A DNA stretch of 64,000 nucleotides from positions 1 through 64,000 of the forward strand of contig NZ_JACICC010000010.1 in NCBI RefSeq assembly GCF_014195635.1, written 5' to 3'. Shown here piece by piece: positions 38,971-48,635 of this stretch (positions are counted from its first letter, which is position 1; each line of letters opens with the position of its first letter). This DNA comes from Pseudochelatococcus contaminans. Its GTDB lineage: Bacteria > Pseudomonadota > Alphaproteobacteria > Rhizobiales > Beijerinckiaceae. The position numbers were made by a program, and so were the translations under genes. Under the pieces are notes generated by a model. It searched no databases and was not told where the DNA came from. It was given only the letters and a program-made list of their open reading frames with translations.

Positions 38971-40179
38971 TCAGCTCACAACTTTCTGCTGACCGGCAGC
39001 AAGCAGATTGGCGTACACGGCTTTTACCGTATCCATCACATGCCGCTCAGTGAAGGCATCCGCCACGCGCCGATGCGCGGCATCTCCCATCCTGCGAACG
39101 CTTTCCCTATCATTCGCCAGCGAAATAAATGCCTGAGCCAAAGCCTCCGGGTCATCCGGGGGAACGACGAAACCCTCGATACCGTTGCGGACGAGGCGAC
39201 GGCATCCAGGCACATTCGTTGTCACGATGGCACGCCCGCAGGCACCGGCCTCTAACAATGTCCGCGGCAGCCCCTCACCGCCGCGCGACGGCAGGCAGGC
39301 GACATCGTGATTCCGCCAGACGCCGGCGACGTCTCGCGTCGGGCCATGCCAGGTGATGCCGGGCAGCGTATTCCACAGACGCAATGTCTCCTCAGGAACC
39401 GCTCTCGGATTTGAAGGATCTGGCGCGCCAAACAGGGACAAACTCACCGGCGCGCCCGCAGCTCTGGCCCGGGACAACGCTTCGACAGCCGTATCGATGC
39501 CCTTCGACCAAAGCATTCGTGCGACGACCGCAATCCGCAGATCGCCGTCGGTCGAAAGAGGGAAAACCGGAAACTGAGCCAGATTAACTCCCGCCCCACC
39601 AGCCAACGCAACCCTGCTGCCATCAGCGGGATCAAGCCCTAACGCAAGAGCATCGTCCTCGTTCTCGAACAGATAGCAGGTGCGCGGCCCGTCCCAGAAA
39701 ATACGCCGAAACCCGCGAACCAGCCGACGCGCTGCATGCCCGACAAAATCCTGCCGCGCTCCCAGAAATCCAAGTCCGGTCAACGCATACACCGCAGCCG
39801 TATCGCGTGGCGCGGCAAACCCGCCCAGAATAATAGAGCGAAGCGCAATGCAATGCACGATATCGGGCTGCTCCTCGCGGAGCACACGTTTCAAATCCCG
39901 CAAGGCACGCAACACTGCAATCGGGTTGAGGCTTCTGCGCTCCGCTTCCAGCGCCACGACACGAGCGCCGACTGCCTCGATTGCAGCGCGATGATCGCGA
40001 ACACGCGTGACCACGGTTACTCGCAATCCCATTTCCCTCGCAGCCCTTGCCATGGGCAGGAAATGTGAAACGAAGAACCAGTCCTCCGTCACCAGAAAAA
40101 CGATATGCGGGCTTTTGCCGGTTTTTGTCAGATCCGTAGCGCCGGCCTGTTCCAAAGTGTTTGCCAATGGCGGATGCAT
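38971..40179 (-). CDS. GT4-family glycosyltransferase
   Basis: A 402-residue GT-B-fold glycosyltransferase. The N-terminal VTEDWFFVSHFLPMARAAREMGL-type block is found in lipopolysaccharide and exopolysaccharide enzymes. The C-terminal donor-binding motif has the EX7E pattern (SRGGEGLPRTLLEAGACGRAIV). It probably transfers a sugar to a lipid-linked or lipopolysaccharide acceptor. It is separated by 1 bp from the upstream phosphatase gene and by 2 bp from the methyltransferase gene, so translation is probably coupled. Confidence 0.88.
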   Translation of the reverse strand: MHPPLANTLEQAGATDLTKTGKSPHIVFLVTEDWFFVSHFLPMARAAREMGLRVTVVTRVRDHRAAIEAVGARVVALEAERRSLNPIAVLRALRDLKRVLREEQPDIVHCIALRSIILGGFAAPRDTAAVYALTGLGFLGARQDFVGHAARRLVRGFRRIFWDGPRTCYLFENEDDALALGLDPADGSRVALAGGAGVNLAQFPVFPLSTDGDLRIAVVARMLWSKGIDTAVEALSRARAAGAPVSLSLFGAPDPSNPRAVPEETLRLWNTLPGITWHGPTRDVAGVWRNHDVACLPSRGGEGLPRTLLEAGACGRAIVTTNVPGCRRLVRNGIEGFVVPPDDPEALAQAFISLANDRESVRRMGDAAHRRVADAFTERHVMDTVKAVYANLLAAGQQKVVS

Positions 40180-40180
40180 T

Positions 40181-40903
40181 TCATTCCCGTTTCATGACAC
40201 GATCAACGAGAAGGCCGGACCAGAACCCGGCCCGGAAGCGCGCCTTCAATTTATCCGGCTCATAAACCGTCTCGACCCATGTCAGGAAATCCAGACCGCC
40301 TGCCTGTCCCTCTTCCCGGTAAAGATCGAAGAATGCATCGAGTATGCCCGTTTTGGCAAAACGGAAGTGACCATAGCGCAAGGACAGCTGCTGCGATGCT
40401 TCATCGACCGATAATCCCTCATGCAGAATAAGGTAAAGCGCCGACATCAAACCCGCCCGGTCCGCACCCGATTTGCAATGCACGAGAACCGGATACTCCA
40501 CAGTCTCAAACAGCTCCTTTGCCGCGCGGATCGTTTCCCGCGCCGGAGCTTCACGAGAGCGGACGATGAATTCCGTCAGGACGATGCCATGCTGTCGACA
40601 CGCATCCCGCTGCAATGGCCATGAGCCGTGCTCACGGCCCCCGCGCAGATTGATTACGGTTTTGATGCCGCTATCGGCCATCCGTTTGATATCGGACGGA
40701 GACGGCTGGGCGGCGCGCCAGAACTTATCCGTAACCTTGTGCCGATTGAGATAGATCGCGCGGAATATTCCATGGTCGACAAACAGCATGTTCACATGGG
40801 CCCGAAGCCTCTCGCCCGGATCGGCGATGGGAGCATCCCAACGTTTGATCCGCGCCATACGCTTCGCATATCGGGTTTCGGGCTTCAAAAAACGGTTGAA
40901 CAC
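40181..40903 (-). CDS. Dual-specificity/tyrosine phosphatase-like protein
   Basis: About 240 residues, with the Cys-dependent phosphatase signature HCKSGADRAG (CX5R) and a preceding GIKTVINLRGGREHGSW block seen in DSP and Siw14-like phosphatases. In this operon with a glycosyltransferase and an exporter it could dephosphorylate a lipid, a sugar or a tyrosine kinase of polysaccharide synthesis. The start is uncertain: GTG at 40903 places the conserved KPETRYAKRMARIKRW near the N-terminus; an ATG at 40996 would add 31 residues of low conservation appearance. Confidence 0.82.
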   Translation of the reverse strand: MFNRFLKPETRYAKRMARIKRWDAPIADPGERLRAHVNMLFVDHGIFRAIYLNRHKVTDKFWRAAQPSPSDIKRMADSGIKTVINLRGGREHGSWPLQRDACRQHGIVLTEFIVRSREAPARETIRAAKELFETVEYPVLVHCKSGADRAGLMSALYLILHEGLSVDEASQQLSLRYGHFRFAKTGILDAFFDLYREEGQAGGLDFLTWVETVYEPDKLKARFRAGFWSGLLVDRVMKRE

Positions 40904-41218
40904 GTTGTTACAGCATCCAGCATTTCGCCCTGCCCTGCCGGATATCGCAGCCAACGCGACAAATCTTCCGACGGTGGCGAAAGGCGCACCTGACATCCAT
41001 CAAGACTACGGCATAGCAGGCAGGGACCGACTTCACAACACGGCCACCGCACATAATCCCCGTGCCGCACCTCGAACCACTAGTCTGCAAAGTGATTGAT
41101 TTTCATCAGTCAGCGGCACCGAGAGCGGGTTGTCCCCGATGTTAATTTCCATCCATGTAGTGGTCGCCATATGCTTTGCGTCTTGCAGCGCGCCATAAGG
41201 CCATCTAAACTTTCGCTT
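40904..41218. promoter_or_regulatory. Divergent gap between phosphatase operon and GNAT gene
   Basis: About 315 bp between leftward and rightward genes, presumably holding both promoters. No ORF with coding character other than a possible N-terminal extension of the phosphatase is seen, and no strong palindrome was found. Confidence 0.35.
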
Positions 41219-41725
41219 ATGAATGAAGTCGTCATCAGCATCCGCCCCGCAAGACCGTCGGACGCAGAGTCACTGGCGGCGGTGCATGACGTCTCGTGGC
41301 GCGAAGCCTATCGCGGCATTCTTCCCGGCGTTGCGCTGGAACGGATGATTGCCTATCGCAGCCCCCGCTGGTGGCAGCGCAGTGCCGGGCGTTCCCGTAA
41401 TCTGATCGTGCTTGATCTCGATAATCATATTGCCGGCTACGCCTGCTTCGGCGCCAGCCGCAATATGGCCTTGCCGCAACAGGGCGAAATCGACGAGTTG
41501 TATCTTGATCCCCTCTATCAGGGGCTTGGCCTCGGCACGCAGCTCTTCGCCACGGCTCGGCGCGAACTCGCTTCGCGGCGCTGCAAAGGACTGGTGACAT
41601 GGGCTCTGCTGGAAAATGAGCGCGCTTGCCGATTCTATGAGCGCCTTGGCGGTCGGGTTGCAATGCAAGAAAATATCCACGTCGGTGGAAAGCAACTGGT
41701 AAAAGTTGCATATGTTTTTCCCTGA
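41219..41725 (+). CDS. GNAT family N-acetyltransferase
   Basis: A 168-residue acetyl-CoA-dependent acetyltransferase with the GNAT fold. It begins [29 protein letters not shown]. Motif [20 protein letters not shown], carries the Q-x-x-G-x-G/A pyrophosphate loop as QGLGLG. Motif B is [15 protein letters not shown]. The acceptor is unknown. ATG at 41219 fits the family start. The gene is divergent from the phosphatase operon. Confidence 0.85.
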   Translation: MNEVVISIRPARPSDAESLAAVHDVSWREAYRGILPGVALERMIAYRSPRWWQRSAGRSRNLIVLDLDNHIAGYACFGASRNMALPQQGEIDELYLDPLYQGLGLGTQLFATARRELASRRCKGLVTWALLENERACRFYERLGGRVAMQENIHVGGKQLVKVAYVFP

Positions 41726-41946
41726 GAAGTGGCACTCAACCGAGAGTTTGCATTTTACCCTTAATTGCCAACTTTACTTTCCAGGTTCATGCTGTAGAAA
41801 GACGCGCCATCGTTTGTCAGCGGGTCGGCATCATGATATTTGCCGGCCAAATATCCCGCAGTGACATCGATACAAGTTCAAGGTTCGCGCGCCCGGCTTA
41901 TTCTGGCCAGGCATCATCCGCTGTACTTCCAGCCAGGAGTTATATC

Positions 41947-42489
41947 ATGATTCTCGACGCCATTCCGATTGGTAAGAACCCTCCCGAAGAGGTCAATGTC
42001 GTCATTGAAGTCCCGATCGGCGGAGAACCTATCAAGTATGAACTCGATAAGGCTTCCGGTACCCTGTTCGTCGACCGCTTTCTTTACACGCCGATGCGGT
42101 ATCCGGGCAATTACGGCTTCATTCCTCACACGCTTTCGGGCGATGGCGATCCGGCAGACGTACTGGTCGTGAACACGCGCGCACTGCTCCCCGGCGCGGT
42201 GATTTCAGTGCGCGTCGTGGGTGTGCTGTTGATGGAAGACGAAGCTGGCGTTGATGAGAAGATCATCGCCGTTCCGTCGCCAAAGCTTACCCGCCGCTAT
42301 GACCGTGTCATCAATCACACGGATCTGCCGGAGATTACGTTGCAGCAGATCGAGCACTTTTTCAGCCATTACAAGGATCTGGAAAAGAACAAGTGGGTGA
42401 AGATCCTGCGTTGGGGTGATGCCGAAGAGGCTCGCAAGCTTATTACTGAAGCCATTGATCGCGCTGCCGCTGAAAAAGCAAAAGACTGA
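41947..42489 (+). CDS. ppa: Inorganic pyrophosphatase (family I)
   Basis: A 180-residue cytosolic Mg2+-dependent pyrophosphatase. [18 protein letters not shown] and the PROSITE-type DGDPADVLV block with its metal-binding aspartates are present. The start at ATG 41947 has CCAGGAG nine bases upstream. The upstream in-frame extension is leader. A strong terminator follows. The gene stands alone between the GNAT gene and parB. Confidence 0.96.
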   Translation: MILDAIPIGKNPPEEVNVVIEVPIGGEPIKYELDKASGTLFVDRFLYTPMRYPGNYGFIPHTLSGDGDPADVLVVNTRALLPGAVISVRVVGVLLMEDEAGVDEKIIAVPSPKLTRRYDRVINHTDLPEITLQQIEHFFSHYKDLEKNKWVKILRWGDAEEARKLITEAIDRAAAEKAKD

Positions 42490-42505
42490 GCTCGCTAAAT
42501 ATGTA

Positions 42506-42550
42506 GAAAAAAGCGGGGCGTTACTTTTGAAGTAACGCCCCGCTTTTTAT
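42506..42550. terminator. Bidirectional Rho-independent terminator between ppa and parB
   Basis: AAGCGGGGCGTTACTT pairs perfectly with AAGTAACGCCCCGCTT around TTG. A-rich sequence lies on the left and TTTTTATTT on the right, so it can serve both the rightward ppa and the leftward parB transcripts. Confidence 0.93.
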
Positions 42551-42601
42551 TTAAGGCCTGAACTAACTGCCCATCCCGCTGTACTAAAATCCAGCGATCA
42601 A

Positions 42602-43492
42602 TCAACCCCGCAGTCGCCGGCACAGACTGTCGAGTTGGTCCAGCGTTTTATAACGCAGCCGTACCTCACCGCCCTTCGATTTGTGAGCAATCAGAACAGA
42701 TAGACCCAAGACCTCTTCGAGTGCCTGTTCCAAGGCCCGCGTATCTGGATCTTTCTCTGGACGCTGCTCGATAACAGCTTGGGATAGGCCATCTGTTGCC
42801 GTTCCTGCCTCGCGTTGAGCGATTTTCTCGACATCCCGAACCGTCAGACCCTGATCGATAATCTGCTGTGCTACCGTTTCCGGATCTTTCACGGCAAGAA
42901 GCGCTCTCGCATGTCCTGCTGATAACTGCCCGTCATTCACCAACTGCTTGATCGAGTCAGGCAGTTTCGTCAGCCGTAAGGTATTAGCAACGTGGCTTCG
43001 GCTCTTACCAATCGCCTGAGCGAGATCGTTTTGCGAGTAGTTAAACTCGGCAATAAGCTGCTCGTAACCGGCTGCCTCTTCGAGCGGATTAAGATCCGTA
43101 CGCTGGACGTTCTCGATGATGGCAATTTCGAGGGCAACACGATCATCTGCATCAACGACGACAATCGGTACTTCGTGAAGATTGGCACGCTGGGCGGCAC
43201 GCCAGCGTCGTTCACCGGCGATAATTTCGTAAACGTCCGCAACGTCAATAACCGCACGTACAACGATGGGCTGAATCAGTCCGCGTTCTCGGATAGATGC
43301 CGCCAGATCATCAAGCGCGTCAGTATCAAAAATTTTGCGAGGGTTACGTGGGTTTGCTCGTAAAAATTCGATGGGAACGCGCTGCAATCCAGTAGCCGCC
43401 GGACGTGCGCCCTCTCCAAATTCGCCACCAATGTCACCAATAAGTGCCGCAAGTCCGCGTCCAAGGCGGGAGCGGTTTGTTTCTTCTGCCAT
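42602..43492 (-). CDS. parB: Chromosome partitioning protein ParB
   Basis: A 296-residue CTP-dependent DNA clamp that loads at parS and spreads. The N-terminal RLGRGLAALIGD contacts ParA. The CTP-binding GERRWRAAQRAN motif is at about residue 95-106. A central helix-turn-helix (SQNDLAQAIGKSRSHVANTLRL) and a C-terminal dimerisation domain follow. ATG at 43492 has GGAG six bases upstream and is preferred over 43504. It is downstream of parA in an rsmG-parA-parB operon, with matching parS sites nearby. Confidence 0.96.
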   Translation of the reverse strand: MAEETNRSRLGRGLAALIGDIGGEFGEGARPAATGLQRVPIEFLRANPRNPRKIFDTDALDDLAASIRERGLIQPIVVRAVIDVADVYEIIAGERRWRAAQRANLHEVPIVVVDADDRVALEIAIIENVQRTDLNPLEEAAGYEQLIAEFNYSQNDLAQAIGKSRSHVANTLRLTKLPDSIKQLVNDGQLSAGHARALLAVKDPETVAQQIIDQGLTVRDVEKIAQREAGTATDGLSQAVIEQRPEKDPDTRALEQALEEVLGLSVLIAHKSKGGEVRLRYKTLDQLDSLCRRLRG

Positions 43493-43540
43493 ATTGCTCT
43501 CCATCGAGGTACGCGGCCAGGCTGTGCCGCATCCTGCACG

Positions 43541-44386
43541 TCACGCGGCGCGCAGAACCCGTTCCCGCTGAATAATTTCTGAGGCCAGCTTCAAGTAAGC
43601 CTGTGATCCGGCGCACTTCAAATCATAAAGCAAAACTGGTTTGCCATGCGACGGAGCCTCGGATACACGCACATTCCGCGGGATGATGGTGTCGTAGACT
43701 TTCGGACCCATAAACTCTCTTACATCGGCAACAACCTGAGTGGACAGATTATTGCGAGGATCGAACATCGTTAAAACGATCCCATGAATTCCAAGTCCCG
43801 GATTCAAAGATGCCCGAACCTGCTCCACTGTCTTCAACAACTGGCTCAGACCCTCAAGCGCGAAGAACTCGCACTGGAGAGGTACCAACACAGCATTGGC
43901 TGCAGTCAGCGCGTTAATCGTGAGCAAGTTGAGCGATGGCGGGCAATCGATCAGAACATATGTGAAGCCATTTGGCTGGATATCGCGACCAAGTTTATCA
44001 ATCGCCTTGCTCAGCCGACGAACGCGATCCTTGCTGGAGGCGATTTCAAGCTCGACACCCAGCAGATCCAATGTCGATGGTGCCACAGCAAGTCCAGGAA
44101 CAGATGTCTCTAACAGAGCATCTTCGAGTTTTGCCGTTCCAACCATGACATCGTAGGTGGAGATTTTGCGGCTTTGCCGATCAACACCGAGTCCGGTGGA
44201 GGCATTACCCTGCGGATCGAGATCAATGATCAGCACACGCTCACCAATGGCCGCAAGTGCCGTGCCAAGGTTGATAGCAGTCGTGGTCTTACCTACGCCA
44301 CCCTTCTGGTTCGCCAATGCGAGCACACGAATGCTTCCGGAAATATGACCGTCCGTTTTAGGCGGCTGTTTCTTACCATCACTCAT
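43541..44386 (-). CDS. parA: Chromosome partitioning ATPase ParA
   Basis: A 281-residue deviant-Walker-A ATPase (NQKGGVGKTTTAINLG) that drives segregation of ParB-parS complexes. LIDLDPQGNASTGLG and LIDCPPSLNLLTINAL are also present. ATG at 44386 overlaps the rsmG stop by 8 bp, implying coupled translation; longer frames upstream are within rsmG. The gene lies 48 bp upstream of parB. Confidence 0.96.
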   Translation of the reverse strand: MSDGKKQPPKTDGHISGSIRVLALANQKGGVGKTTTAINLGTALAAIGERVLIIDLDPQGNASTGLGVDRQSRKISTYDVMVGTAKLEDALLETSVPGLAVAPSTLDLLGVELEIASSKDRVRRLSKAIDKLGRDIQPNGFTYVLIDCPPSLNLLTINALTAANAVLVPLQCEFFALEGLSQLLKTVEQVRASLNPGLGIHGIVLTMFDPRNNLSTQVVADVREFMGPKVYDTIIPRNVRVSEAPSHGKPVLLYDLKCAGSQAYLKLASEIIQRERVLRAA

Positions 44387-45050
44387 GATCGGTATCGCCC
44401 TCGTGAAATTCGCGAACGACCAGAATACGGCTGCGCGATTCAATCTTGCTAGGATAGTGATCCAATGTGAGTTTCCAGGATTTGGGAACTTTGGTCAATT
44501 CGCTCTCCCAGTCCTGACCCTTCGGAAACACACCAATTGCCCCATTTCTCAACAGGTCTTTCGACAAATCAAGCAAATCAGTCAATGGCGCCAGCGCCCG
44601 CGCGGTCACGACCTCTATATTTTCATTCAGTAATGCCGGAACAACGCTTTCAATGCGTTTGTCATGCACAATTGCTCGTGCCCCGGTAACGCGAATGGCA
44701 TGGCGCTGAAATGCACATTTTCGGCCATTGCTTTCGATCAGATGAATGTTGCCTTCCCCGCGTTCAGCTAACAGCAGACCGATCACAAGTCCCGGAAAGC
44801 CAGCTCCCGATCCCATATCAACCCAGCGCTGCGCTTCTGGCGCGATAGAAAAAAGTTGCAAAGAATCGAGAATATGCCGCGTCCAAACATCGTCCAACGT
44901 GGAAGGCCCGACAAGGTTTTTGACCTTTTGCCAGCGGTGCAATTCCTGAACGAGAGCCACCAGACGATCACATGTTTCACGTGAAACGGGATAAACATCG
45001 TTCAGAAGGCCGAATATATGCGACAAATTCGCGTCGTTTCTTTCGATCAT
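44379..45050 (-). CDS. rsmG: 16S rRNA (guanine527-N7)-methyltransferase
   Basis: A 223-residue SAM-dependent enzyme modifying G527 in 16S rRNA. Motif I is [19 protein letters not shown] at about residues 87-105. It overlaps mnmG by 4 bp and parA by 8 bp. The N-terminal codons for PVSRETC contain a near-perfect parS site (44973-44988), so the DNA here carries both protein and partition information. Confidence 0.95.
   Translation of the reverse strand: MIERNDANLSHIFGLLNDVYPVSRETCDRLVALVQELHRWQKVKNLVGPSTLDDVWTRHILDSLQLFSIAPEAQRWVDMGSGAGFPGLVIGLLLAERGEGNIHLIESNGRKCAFQRHAIRVTGARAIVHDKRIESVVPALLNENIEVVTARALAPLTDLLDLSKDLLRNGAIGVFPKGQDWESELTKVPKSWKLTLDHYPSKIESRSRILVVREFHEGDTDHE
44973..44988. promoter_or_regulatory. 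parS-like site inside rsmG
   Basis: TGTTTCACGTGAAACG matches the bacterial parS consensus TGTTTCACGTGAAACA at 15 of 16 positions. It lies within the rsmG coding region, about 0.6 kb from parA. Confidence 0.88.
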
Positions 45051-46951
45051 GCGGGTACTCGCTGGTCAACCGCGTTTGCCTCATTCTGAGAACGCCTCCG
45101 CCCGGATGCATAGCCGGCGAGAATAGCCAAAGCAGCAGGAGTGATCCCCTCAATACGCGCTGCCTGTCCGAGCGTAGCCGGGCGTACTGTCGACAGCTTA
45201 TGTCTCAGCTCTCCGGACAAACCTGGCATCATTGTAAAATCAATATCCGCGGGCAATTTCAGCATCTCGTCGCGGCGGTACGTATCTATGTCGCTAACCT
45301 GTCGATCAAGATAGACCGCGTATGCAGCGTCGGTTTCCAGTCTTGAACGCAACCATTTCGGCATATTGGCGATGTCCGGCCATACAGATATCAACGTTTC
45401 TGCATTGATCTCTGGGTATGACAGGAGCTGAAAGGCGCTGCGCCGCTGCCCATCCCGATTGAGCGAAATACCATATCGGCCAGCTTCCTGTGGCGTCAGG
45501 GTCCATTCCATAAGGCGATCGCGCCATTCTGTTAGAGTTTTTTGGCGCTCCTGATGGATATCAGTGCGAACGGCTCCTACGCACCCCCACTCAATTCCCT
45601 TGCCAGTCAGCCTGTCATCAGCATTATCGACTCTAAGGCTCAGCCTATACTCAGACCTCGACGTGAACATTCGATACGGTTCACTGACGCCATGAGTAAT
45701 AAGATCGTCGATCATTACGCCGATATAAGCATCAGCACGGTCCGGGCTTATGCCTTCATTACCAGCTGCAGCGCGAGCAGCATTCAAGCCCGCAATCAGC
45801 CCCTGCGCCGCTGCCTCTTCGTAGCCGGTCGTACCGTTGATCTGACCTGCCAGATAAAGCCCTTTTATCGCTCTCGTTTCGAGACTTGACGTTAAATGAC
45901 GAGGATCGACGAAATCATACTCAATAGCGTATCCGGGCCGGACAATTTCGACATTTTCCAGACCCGGCATGGAGCGTATAAAAGCAGTCTGCACGTCTTC
46001 TGGCAATGATGTCGATATGCCATTCGGATACACGGTGTCATCGTCCAGTCCTTCGGGTTCCAAAAACACCTGATGACTGTCCCGATCTGCAAATCGAACG
46101 ACTTTATCTTCAATGGACGGGCAATAGCGCGGTCCACGGCTTTCAATGACACCGCCGTAAAGCGGGGAGCGATGAATATTGCTGCGTATGATCGCATGTG
46201 TTTCTGAAGTGGTGCGTGTAATGCCACACGCAATTTGCGCATTTGGTAGGTTCTTTGTGAGCAATGAGAAAGGCTCCGGATCGTCATCTCCGGGCTGCAT
46301 TTCCAGCACTGTCCAATCGATTGTCTTGCCATTCAAACGGGCCGGCGTACCCGTTTTTAGACGACCAAGCGTCAGGCCATGCCGTTCAAGCGTGGCTGAT
46401 AAATGATCAGCCGGTTTTTCACCCATTCGACCGGCGCGAATTTGTTTATCGCCAATATGAATCAAACCACGTAAAAATGTACCCGTGGTGAGTACGACTG
46501 AACCGGCTGTGAGTTCGCGACCGTCACCGAGAATAACGCCTGTCACCCGACCTTGTTCAACGATCAAATCGGTTGCTTCACCTTCAATGACGTCCAGATT
46601 TTCGATGCCGAAGATCGCTTCCTGGACGGCCTTGGCATACAGCTTCCGGTCAGCTTGCGCACGAGGCCCGCGCACAGCAGGGCCTTTCCGTTTATTGAGC
46701 AGGCGAAACTGGATGCCGCCAAGATCTGCTGCCCGTGCCATGATACCATCGAGAGCATCAATTTCACGCACCAGATGGCCTTTCCCCAATCCACCGATGG
46801 CTGGATTACAGGACATCGCTCCGATCGTGGATGCATTATGCGTTATCAAAGCCACCGCTGCGCCAAATCTAGCCGCAGCAGCAGCGGCCTCAGTGCCTGC
46901 ATGGCCACCGCCAATGACGATCACATCATAGCGGCTCTTGTCGCTGATCAT
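45047..46951 (-). CDS. mnmG: tRNA uridine-5-carboxymethylaminomethyl synthase MnmG
   Basis: A 634-residue FAD-dependent partner of MnmE that modifies U34 of tRNAs reading NNA/NNG codons. The FAD-binding motif [21 protein letters not shown] is at the N-terminus, [15 protein letters not shown] follows, and the C-terminal helical domain ends in [16 protein letters not shown]. The start at ATG 46951 gives a typical N-terminus ([14 protein letters not shown]). It overlaps rsmG by 4 bp. The 180 bp upstream, before mnmE, contains a perfect parS. Confidence 0.95.
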   Translation of the reverse strand: MISDKSRYDVIVIGGGHAGTEAAAAAARFGAAVALITHNASTIGAMSCNPAIGGLGKGHLVREIDALDGIMARAADLGGIQFRLLNKRKGPAVRGPRAQADRKLYAKAVQEAIFGIENLDVIEGEATDLIVEQGRVTGVILGDGRELTAGSVVLTTGTFLRGLIHIGDKQIRAGRMGEKPADHLSATLERHGLTLGRLKTGTPARLNGKTIDWTVLEMQPGDDDPEPFSLLTKNLPNAQIACGITRTTSETHAIIRSNIHRSPLYGGVIESRGPRYCPSIEDKVVRFADRDSHQVFLEPEGLDDDTVYPNGISTSLPEDVQTAFIRSMPGLENVEIVRPGYAIEYDFVDPRHLTSSLETRAIKGLYLAGQINGTTGYEEAAAQGLIAGLNAARAAAGNEGISPDRADAYIGVMIDDLITHGVSEPYRMFTSRSEYRLSLRVDNADDRLTGKGIEWGCVGAVRTDIHQERQKTLTEWRDRLMEWTLTPQEAGRYGISLNRDGQRRSAFQLLSYPEINAETLISVWPDIANMPKWLRSRLETDAAYAVYLDRQVSDIDTYRRDEMLKLPADIDFTMMPGLSGELRHKLSTVRPATLGQAARIEGITPAALAILAGYASGRRRSQNEANAVDQRVPA

Positions 46952-47083
46952 GGTTTCCAAGTCTTTAAGGAAAAATTTTCTGAGCGTCACTCAAAGCAAG
47001 ATGCAACGCATATTTCATCCTCACTATATAACATGCTTTGTGGCATTGAAACGGCAGGCTCACTCGAAAATGCCACTTCCCAC

Positions 47084-47099
47084 TGTTTCACGTGAAACA
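47084..47099. promoter_or_regulatory. Perfect parS site between mnmG and mnmE
   Basis: TGTTTCACGTGAAACA is identical to the bacterial parS consensus. It lies in the mnmE-mnmG intergenic gap, 2.7 kb from parA. Confidence 0.96.
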
Positions 47100-47131
47100 C
47101 GACCAATTAGCGGCAAAGTTAGCCTCAATTA

Positions 47132-48481
47132 CTATTTGCCGATACAGAAGCCTGAGAAAAGTTTGTCGAGGATATGTTCAACGCCAACTCGTCCCGTTAT
47201 CTGACCGAGCGCGCGCAATGATAGCCGCATATCCTCGGCAATAAATTCTGGATTAATAGCACGGGATGACGTCTCCGAAATACGTTCCAGGTGTGCCACG
47301 GTGTCGATCAATGCACGTCGATGTCTTTCCCGCGTTATCAAGGGGGCCTGAATCGTACGCTTTGAAATACGCCTTTTGATAGCCAGTAAAAGATCATCGA
47401 TTCCCTGGCCTGTTACAGCGGAAATGACAAAATCCGCATGGGTATTGGCGTCACCGACTGTGCAGGGAAACAGAGATATATCGGCTTTTGTTCTTACGGC
47501 TATAAGCTCAACATCAATCGGCCAAATCGTCTCCGAGCCAGATATCTGAGACGACTGATTATCCGGTGCGTGTAGTTGCAGAATAAGATCTGCCGCCTCA
47601 GCCCGTTGACGAGCACGCTTTACGCCCTCTCGCTCGATCTCATCCTCGGTGTCACGAAGACCCGCTGTGTCAACAAATACAACAGGAAAACCATCGATAT
47701 CGCAGCGTACTTCGATAGCATCTCGTGTCGTGCCGGCGAAGGGGGAAACAATAGCGACCTCTCTGCCTGCTATGCGGTTCAACAGAGTCGATTTTCCCGC
47801 ATTGGGTGGACCCACGATAGCCACAGAGAAGCCTGTGCGCAGCCGCTCGCCGGTGCGGCCATCATTAAGTACATTGACGATTTCTGTATGGACAGCCGAG
47901 GAAATAGCAATTCCTTCGTCGATCAGTCCATCTGGCACGTCGCCTTCATCTGAAAAATCGAGTGATGCTTCCGTCAGGGCCATGGCCGTGATCAACCGAT
48001 CCCGCCAACTTTCAACCGTTTCAGATAGAGAACCTTCCAGCTGCCGCATTGCTTGCTGCCGCTGAGCCTCTGTTTCAGCATCTATGAGATCTGCGATTCC
48101 CTCAGCTGCGGTCAAGTCTAACCGACCGTTGAGAAATGCCCGTCGCGAAAATTCACCCGGTTCAGCCAAGCGCCCCAAACCAGTGTCAAGAATTGCTCGC
48201 AGTACAGCGCTTACAACCGCCTGGCCACCATGCAAATGAAACTCTGCCGCATCTTCGCCAGTGAAGCTCGCGGGGCTGGAAAAATATAGCACCACAGCCT
48301 GATCGAGCAATTCGCCAGCAGAGTTGCGTAAGCGACGCAGGCTGGCTCGCCGTGCTTCGGGCACATTGCCGCAAAGTGTATCGAGGATAGCCTTTGTGGA
48401 AGGACCGGACAGCCGCAAAACTGCTATAGCCGATCTGCCCGGTGCTGTCGCCAATGCGACAATCGTATCGCTGTTGCTCAT
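47132..48481 (-). CDS. mnmE: tRNA modification GTPase MnmE
   Basis: A 449-residue GTPase that works with MnmG on U34 of tRNA. An N-terminal folate-binding domain is followed by an embedded G domain, with G1 GPPNAGKSTLLN and G3 DTAGLRD. The protein ends in the CIGK motif, whose cysteine is essential in E. coli. The G4 motif region reads as VRTKAD (NKxD-like but with T). The gene is oriented toward mnmG but separated from it by 180 bp with a parS site. Confidence 0.95.
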   Translation of the reverse strand: MSNSDTIVALATAPGRSAIAVLRLSGPSTKAILDTLCGNVPEARRASLRRLRNSAGELLDQAVVLYFSSPASFTGEDAAEFHLHGGQAVVSAVLRAILDTGLGRLAEPGEFSRRAFLNGRLDLTAAEGIADLIDAETEAQRQQAMRQLEGSLSETVESWRDRLITAMALTEASLDFSDEGDVPDGLIDEGIAISSAVHTEIVNVLNDGRTGERLRTGFSVAIVGPPNAGKSTLLNRIAGREVAIVSPFAGTTRDAIEVRCDIDGFPVVFVDTAGLRDTEDEIEREGVKRARQRAEAADLILQLHAPDNQSSQISGSETIWPIDVELIAVRTKADISLFPCTVGDANTHADFVISAVTGQGIDDLLLAIKRRISKRTIQAPLITRERHRRALIDTVAHLERISETSSRAINPEFIAEDMRLSLRALGQITGRVGVEHILDKLFSGFCIGK

Positions 48482-48571
48482 TATTTATCCGCCTGACATG
48501 ACAACGGAAGAGATAGAGCGATTTGCCTGAATTTACAAAATTCAATTTTCGGTCGTTTGTGTCGATATGAG

Positions 48572-48602
48572 AAAGGCCCTCTGCTTATGCAAAGGGCCTT
48601 TG
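48572..48602 (-). terminator. Terminator hairpin downstream of rho
   Basis: AAAGGCCCT and AGGGCCTTT form a stem. On the minus strand it ends in TTTCTC about 35 bp past the rho stop. On the plus strand it is followed by TGTTGT, so its main use is probably leftward. Confidence 0.7.
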
Positions 48603-48635
48603 TTGTCGCTTCATATGACTGGAAGTAGCTTATAG

